Source: Plutella xylostella (lineage: Eukaryota; Arthropoda; Insecta; Lepidoptera; Plutellidae). Taken from it: a stretch of DNA of 64,000 nucleotides. Location of the stretch: NCBI RefSeq assembly GCF_932276165.1, contig NC_063998.1, positions 5,902,501 through 5,966,500 of the forward strand, given 5' to 3'. Within the stretch, counting starts at the first letter, position 1; each line of letters opens with the position of its first letter. Below the pieces are notes generated by a model that saw nothing but the letters and a program-made list of their open reading frames with translations, did no database searches and was not told the origin of the DNA. Shown here piece by piece: positions 57,901 through 64,000 of the stretch. Both the position numbers and the translations under genes were made by a program.

Positions 57901-60770
57901 CCACTAGTTAGAGGTATCACAGCATATCTATACTTCACCCCATTCTTTATATTAGAATATCTATCTACTTACTTTGTTCTGGTTTCAAAATTAGAATATT
58001 TTTCATAACCTAAAAATCCAATTGTTCCCCATTATTTATTGTTAAGCTTCTTGGCCTTTTGAAATTGAAGACTGCTAGGGTACCTAGGCTTATTAGGAGA
58101 GACCCAAGGAAACCACCTTTTACTTCATCAATCAGCCTTAAAGATTCTATCACATAAAACAATCAATTTACAAGTATAAGTTCATTCAACTATGGGAAAA
58201 TTACCCCACTTGTTTCATCAAGCTATGTTTGTTTACCTGGAAGGAATAAACTTAGTTACTTAAGTATATCAATATATTACAGATATTGAATAGTAAGTTC
58301 TATTGAGATGATGACTAATGACTCAAGTATTTAAGTATGTTACTTTTACTCACAGCATCCTATCTACCTGAAATTGTTTCACCCAGCAATCTTTGCCTAC
58401 CCAGTAAAGAACAGTAATTAGAAAAATACAGACCATTAGGTGTACCTATGTTTCATTGTGGTGGATCATAACCTATGTTCCAACATATTTGGTTTACAAA
58501 CTTACTAGGCCTACACAACAATCTGAATAAGTACCTGAGTATTAATAATGGATGATTCATCAGATATATAACATAATTATGTGGAATACTATTCAGTGAT
58601 AAGTACTTGCAATCTAAGTAAATCTATTAGGTAACTTATTAGATCATTCTGAAATTGTTTAGATTACCAGGAATTCATATTCCTAGGTAGTCGGTACTTA
58701 TTTACTTATCTCCTGAGATACACAATATAAACATATTTCTACCAACTCCATCTAAGTAGTTCTCATGTAAACATGTACTTATCTATTCAGTCTTGAAACC
58801 AGAATGAAGAATATGCTTCAGGTTATTCATACTAAACTATGAATCCATTTAGCAAAATTGTATTCTTATTTGAATGAGCATTTCTATTATGTACTTAATT
58901 AATTAAAAAAAAATAAAAAAATCTTACAGCTAGCTCAATGTACTTTGATTCTCTAAGAGTGGTTATTATAAACATTACTTATTACTTGTATTCTTAATAT
59001 TTGAAATGATTTTAAACATTTTTCCACCGGGATAAAAATGGGCCGAACCATATTTTCATAAAATACTATGTTTCTACTTGAATAATTACTGTGTGTACTT
59101 GTGTGATTCACTACTTTAATGATTCTCTATGGTTTTATTATGGATTTAGTTACACTTGGTAAATTCAAGTATTTGAAGTATTGTTCATCATCATACTTTA
59201 ACAATTAGGCAGCAACAAAACTAACATACATTTAAGGGACACCAGTATGTTATTGTTTGCAAAACAAATCTACTTTCAAAACATTAGTTCAGAACTAAGA
59301 AACCCAGATTCTAAATTTATACTTACTTACTAGGTATTTGATACTAGGTACATTGTGTAAAAAGTGGGTTTATTGTATAAAATGCATTTCATCTTCAAAC
59401 CAGTTAGATGCTAAGCAGGTAGGTTTAGACTGTGGGAGAGAAGGTTATTGAATTGAAAAACATGCTATCCTTTTGTATCTCATGTGTGGTGAATGTTATT
59501 GATGTATAGTTGGTGGATCTAGGCCTCTTACTCATTGATGTGATAGATATGATTTTGGTATTTACTTACCCATCTAAGTATGTAAAGTTTGCTTTATTAG
59601 AATTCAATAGGTATTTACTTCAGTACCTCAATTACTAGTTATGTATCAGAAAACAGAATAGAATTCATGTAAGTTAGTGAGTATTCCTTTTATTCAATGG
59701 TTATATTGGCCATAACTTGTACCTGACTGACTGTGACTAAGACAATTCTTATATTCAGCAAGTTAATGATAATTTATAATACTTAAAAACCTGCATTATA
59801 CCCTTTTATTAATATAAATAAAGATTGATTTTGCTTTGGAAAAGATGTTAAGAATATTAAACATAATTAATAAATAATAGGGTCAATGAGTCAGTTGCCG
59901 ACCTAGTTGAGCACCAACTTTACTTTTACTAAAGTTATCTACTTTAAATAAAATAAATACCTTCAATTAGATACTTATACCCGTAGGGTCAATGTGTTGG
60001 ATGGCGGCCATAGGAGCACTAACACTATTTTAAGTTATCTGAAATATTTGGAAAAGATAAAATAAATATTTCCATAGTGAATATTCATGCAATTTTACTT
60101 TTGAAGGTTAAATGGGTATCATTGGCTATATATTATTGACTGTGACCATGACAACTTTTACATATTAAGTGATTAGTAATAATTTATTATACTTATTATT
60201 CTCCTTTAATTCTGCTAATATAAATAATTATTGATTTGGGTTTGGATAAGATGTTGATAATATTAAACAAAATCTTATAATTAGGGTCAGTGAGGTGATT
60301 GACGGCCATAAGAGTTTCAACTTTATTCTATTCTAAATAAAATTTACTGAGTTTTGAATAAGATAGGAAAATATTTTCATAGTACATGATTTACTCACGA
60401 CCGATAAATAAATTGAAATGACTTCTTATCAGCTTGGGTAAAGGAAAGCAGTTGCTGAATTGGATTCTTCTTACAAACTTACCAATATACTATATACAGG
60501 AGGAGATGATGACAGTTAGTTATTAATAAGTAATGTTGAGCTTGACTGTGATGAAGTTAATTAGAGGCAGGGAAACCACCTCGAACAACTTGTAGGTACC
60601 ATGGTAGACACAAGCCAGCATCGATAAAATATTAATTGTCACATAACTCTGAGATCTACAATATAGAGATACATTTGAGTGATTGCTCTTGACACAAGCT
60701 GAAATGGGAGATAGTAATTATATTCTAATTATGTCCCTTATTGGAAGACATTGTACTGTGACGATACACA

Positions 60771-61234
60771 TGAGTAGACTCAGGAAATATCCGTGTCGAA
60801 TTAATGTATAAGTAGACTCAGGGAATATCCGTGTCGAAAATACAAGAGTAGGCTCAGGAAATATCCGTGCCGAATAACTATTACACATTATGGATACATA
60901 AGATATCCGTGCCAAATAACTATTACACATTATTAAGTAGACTCAGGAAATATCCGTGTCGAATAAATGTATAAGTAGACTCAGGGAATATCCGTGTCGA
61001 AAATACAAGAGTAGGCTCAGGAAATATCCGTGCCGAATAATTATTGCATATTATGGATACAGAAGTAGGCTCAGGAACTATCCGTGCCGAATAACTATTA
61101 CACATTATTGATACATTAAGTAGACTCAGGAAGTGTCCGTGTCGAATAAATGCATAAGTAGACTCAGGAAATATCCGTGTCGAATAAATGCTTAAGTAGG
61201 CTCAGGAGATATCCGTGCTGAATTGTGAAGCTGA
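60771..61234. repeat. 11-unit minisatellite in the 3' LTR
   Basis: Same unit order and lengths as 49922-50385, including the truncated unit, which argues against independent slippage since insertion. Confidence 0.85.
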
Positions 61235-61603
61235 ATAAAATAGTATTAACATCATCTGGATCCCAATCAATAGATCCTTTCCTAGGGACTGACTGACAAC
61301 AAAAAAAAACAGTTTGAATAGAGCCAGTGGGCTAGAGAAGGTAGATGGGTCTGGTGGACGGATCTGGTCGTCCTTCATAGGGTGTGCGAGGCGGGGCGCA
61401 CCTTCTATTCAAATTAAAAACCCTTTTTTTATAGATAATTTTGTATATATTTAAATTACTTTTGTTTAATTAAATCATGTATGTTTTAAGAAATAACTAT
61501 TGCTTGAGCTTTGTTCTGTTGTCCTAACAAATAGATAAACTAGGGATTATGAACTAGGGTTCTAGGGATTAGGGCTAGGGTAGGGATTCTCTCAACCTCC
61601 TAA

Positions 61604-61659
61604 AAGAACTTGAGTTACTTCGGCAATGTAGAGTCCTAACCGCTAGACTAGACGATCAC
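61604..61659 (-). pseudogene. tRNA-His-like relic, antisense, in the 3' LTR
   Basis: Same sequence as 50755-50810 in the 5' LTR. Confidence 0.5.
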
Positions 61660-61804
61660 GTATTGGCCAAACGAATAATGCAAAGCACGTATACCGTTAC
61701 AAGACTTCTCTTCAGTTCCGGTTCAGTTTAGTTAGGGCGAAAAATACGTCTTAAATAGGTAGGTTAGAGTTCGAAGCGTGACTACAGGGGGGGGTATATT
61801 TACA

Positions 61805-61808
61805 ATTC
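61805..61808 (+). repeat. Target-site duplication ATTC, right
   Basis: Directly after TTACA of the 3' LTR; pairs with 46164-46167. The base before the left copy and the base after the right copy differ, so the duplication is four bases. Confidence 0.8.
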
Positions 61809-62859
61809 GGAATGGAATTCTCCCAACAATAGCTTTTCGTAGTTTTGCTATTTTCAACGACTCGCACTATATGAAACGCCTCCCTTTTAAATCGAATATC
61901 GATATTTTTCTGCCTATCTTTTTCATGTTACGGATTAACTTTTGTTATACAGTACACCTAGTTGGATGAATAAAAATTATAATCCGACCAAATTAAATTG
62001 TCTGCAAAGCTGGCTCATTTTTTACAGTTTAATATCGACTTAAATAAATAGTGTGATACGTATCATACGAGATATTCGGCAAGCCGTCTGCAGCCTTCGT
62101 GGTAATGGCTTCCGGCTTCCCCCGAGCTCGGCACAATGTGAACCATACGAGAAATAACGTGTCACCTTAGATATTATACCTACGTAGATGGTAAAGAGTC
62201 ATGCCAGAAATACAATGTATTTTTTTAATAACTTTTTCATCTTCTTTTAGCGTGTTGGTGACAAAAGCTGAAACTAGACTAGGGTTTGCCACCGAAAAGA
62301 GAAGATTGCCCTGCAGTGAGATTAGTCTCAATTGCTGACTGCCCAAGGTATATCAGACGTAAGGAAGAGCTGATAACTCTCTCAAGGTACTTATCTCCTT
62401 TTCTACAAATTTTGACAAGTGACCCATTGGACACCAACCCCCTTATTCATAGAAAAGTTTCAGAACGCTTTAGCTAATGAACTGTAAGTTTTCTGTATAT
62501 AAGCGTTTGATGTATACACGTATTTAAAAAAATAACAAAATGTATGAGTCTGAATATTAAAAATTAAATAACTCTTTTTCTATCATATTTTTTTATAAAT
62601 CATCTTCAGCGAGTCTACCTCTATGAAAATGTGACCGCTTTGTAACTTAAACAAAATGCAGGTTTTCGTCAAAAATAACGAGACCCGGCGAGTAAGCGGC
62701 GCGCTTCCGTTTCAAGACGATTGTGTTGGATTTTGAGGATTTCATTATTATATTCTGAGGGCAAAGGTCCATTTTTATAATGCTCATACCTACCTAGGTA
62801 TATAGGTAGCTCAAATAACTACGGACAAGGTTACAAGGTACTCAGTACCCTTAAACATA
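61809..62859. other. Right flank, nothing recognised
   Basis: No credible gene. ACCAACCCCCTTATTCATAG near 62443 may be part of a dispersed repeat. Confidence 0.35.
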
Positions 62860-62936
62860 AAAAAACCATCAAGAATTATTTTAACATTAGTCGACGCTTT
62901 CTCGACTAATGTTAAAATAATTCTTGATGGTTTTTT
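62860..62936. repeat. Perfect 35-bp hairpin with 7-base loop
   Basis: Left arm 62860-62894, loop 62895-62901 (CGCTTTC), right arm 62902-62936; all 35 pairs match. The outer end is six A facing six T, and the inner end is AGTCGA/TCGACT. Confidence 0.9.
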
Positions 62937-64000
62937 CTATTTTAAAGAATTAAGGTTTTCATTGTTGTATCAAAGTTGTTGAATCAAAGTTTTCTGAGTG
63001 CGGAAATTGATTTCATTCGTGATATGACATCTGGAAGAATATTTAAAAATACCGTTCGTTCCTAAAAGGGCTACTGTAAAACGAAGAACTCCCACAACAA
63101 GCGTAAAAGTTATCGTTAGTTCGTACATCCACAACACTTAATCACTTCAAACTTGATCAATCTCTCGTGACCCTATTCCGAAAACCATGCGACCCAAAAT
63201 AAGACGCAGTCCCAATTCAAATGAACGAGCCTTCGAATGGCCGACATCCGTCGCAGGCGTCGCGCGTATTTGTTACTGGCAGGGGGCAAGCCATAAATAA
63301 AACGGCTAGACCAATACTTCATAAAGATATCAGAATAACCCACCTTAATAAATAAGAAAAACTCTTACGCAAAGTCCAGTAGAAGGAAGTGAAACAAAGA
63401 CTGGTCTATAATGTGTTAGATAAAGTATGTAATTTTGTTTGGTCATGAGGAAAAGTTCAAGTGCTATCGCTGTAGTATTCTCTCGATGCAGGGGGTCAAC
63501 GTAGAAGCACGTTCGTAGCATTCTTTCCGAAATAACACCCCGTCGCATGTGTCCCGGCCGCTCTTACAATTAATCTCCTCACAAGTCTTTGAGCTCAAAA
63601 ATTCTAGACGCTTCTATTTTCTCACGAAAAAAAACAGTTATTGGCGTGGTTTACGTTACGATATACCTAAAATAATTGTGTCTATACTTTTCTCTTAAGA
63701 TAACTTAATAATTTCAAGGGTAAATGACATGCATTGCCTTTTAATAATACTTATTAATCGTGTTTTAAATAATTATTAAAAATTTGGTCTTCGTATTTGT
63801 TCAGTAAACTAAAGCAGCAGATCAACGATCCCTAGCAATAATGTCCTAAATTCTCAAAGTTAATGAAATCAAATTGATCAATTAGATCATCTGCTGGTAT
63901 TGACTACTAAATCAACCATCTGCTCCAACATCATCATTTAACCACAGACAATCGGTGCGTTTTTTTCTTGTCTTATTAACGAAGCTGAGCTTTCCTGTCA
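62937..64000. other. Nothing recognised to window end
   Basis: No credible gene; short frames without motifs. Confidence 0.4.

Larger units (their letters stand above)
46168..61804 (+). mobile_element. 15.6-kb non-autonomous LTR retrotransposon with giant LTRs
   Basis: Two direct repeats of 4,788 bp (46168-50955 and 57017-61804) begin TGTAA and end TTACA, the TG...CA termini of LTRs with a 5-bp inverted match. They sit 10,849 bp apart at every point compared, with the same homopolymer lengths, so no indel separates them. A tRNA-His primer-binding site follows the left LTR and a G-rich polypurine tract precedes the right LTR, giving plus orientation. ATTC flanks the whole. The 6,061-bp interior has no frame longer than about 95 codons and no reverse transcriptase, protease, integrase or gag motif. 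It must use proteins of an autonomous relative. Overall form matches LARD elements of plants. Superfamily is unresolved; a 4-bp duplication fits Gypsy or BEL/Pao. Confidence 0.9.
57017..61804 (+). repeat. 3' LTR, 4,788 bp
   Basis: Copy of the 5' LTR at offset 10,849; every segment I compared, including an 18-base A run, a 9-base A run and the 8-base G run near the end, is the same. Ends TTACA before ATTC. Such identity means a very recent insertion, or correction of one copy by the other. Confidence 0.9.

Noticed and set aside
46168..61804. Simple tandem segmental duplication of 4.8 kb instead of an LTR element
   Set aside because: TG...CA ends, matching ATTC flanks, a primer-binding site and a polypurine tract at the right places all point to retrotransposition.

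Overview
This window looks like nuclear DNA of a moth or butterfly (Lepidoptera). It is AT-rich and carries repeat types I recognise from that order: an RTE-type LINE 3' end, tRNA-headed SINEs, a 5S-rRNA-headed SINE, and a repeat bounded by GGGTTCCGTAG and CTTGGCCGGT. I found no complete host protein-coding gene. Apart from one LINE reverse-transcriptase fragment of 319 codons, the open frames are short and mostly chance or repeat shadows. The host part reads as intergenic or long-intron sequence; two very tentative exons (15354-15549 minus, 36876-36929 plus) and one possible core promoter (about 40269) are listed with low confidence.

Layout. 1-5000 is crowded with small mobile elements: a tRNA-headed SINE with target-site duplications, a 5S-headed SINE on the minus strand, a 580-bp lepidopteran-type repeat, a 613-bp Harbinger-type element with a truncated MADF-like reading frame, and two copies of a small GGGGGTCACTCT MITE. 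5000-33700 is mostly unique-looking DNA with scattered MITEs and SINEs, including a MITE-in-MITE nest at 18450-18766, a second 5S-headed SINE at 23570-23964 and an almost perfect 256-bp palindromic TA-flanked MITE at 25940-26195. 33746-35091 is a 5'-truncated LINE. 43008-44740 is a Foldback/Mutator-like element with 33-bp perfect terminal inverted repeats and a 9-bp duplication, itself carrying a LINE fragment and another MITE. 44864-45229 is a MITE split by a SINE.

The most striking object is at 46168-61804: a 15.6-kb LTR retrotransposon bounded by a 4-bp ATTC duplication. Its two LTRs are 4,788 bp each, sit at a constant offset of 10,849 bp, and were the same in every stretch I compared. 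The 6.06-kb interior starts with an 18-base primer-binding site matching the 3' end of tRNA-His and ends in a G-rich polypurine tract, but I see no gag, protease, reverse transcriptase, RNase H or integrase in it. It is a non-autonomous element of the kind called LARD in plants, with unusually long LTRs for an insect. Each LTR also holds an 11-unit minisatellite, an older internal duplication and an antisense tRNA-His-like relic. Near both ends of the interior there are second, slightly diverged copies of the PBS-like and PPT-like junctions.

There are no pathways or operons to describe. The elements depend on enzymes from elsewhere: the giant-LTR element on an autonomous LTR partner, the SINEs on LINEs (the 5S-headed family carries an RTE-like 3' end), and the MITEs on Harbinger, Tc1/mariner and Mutator-type transposases. 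None of those enzymes is intact in this window.
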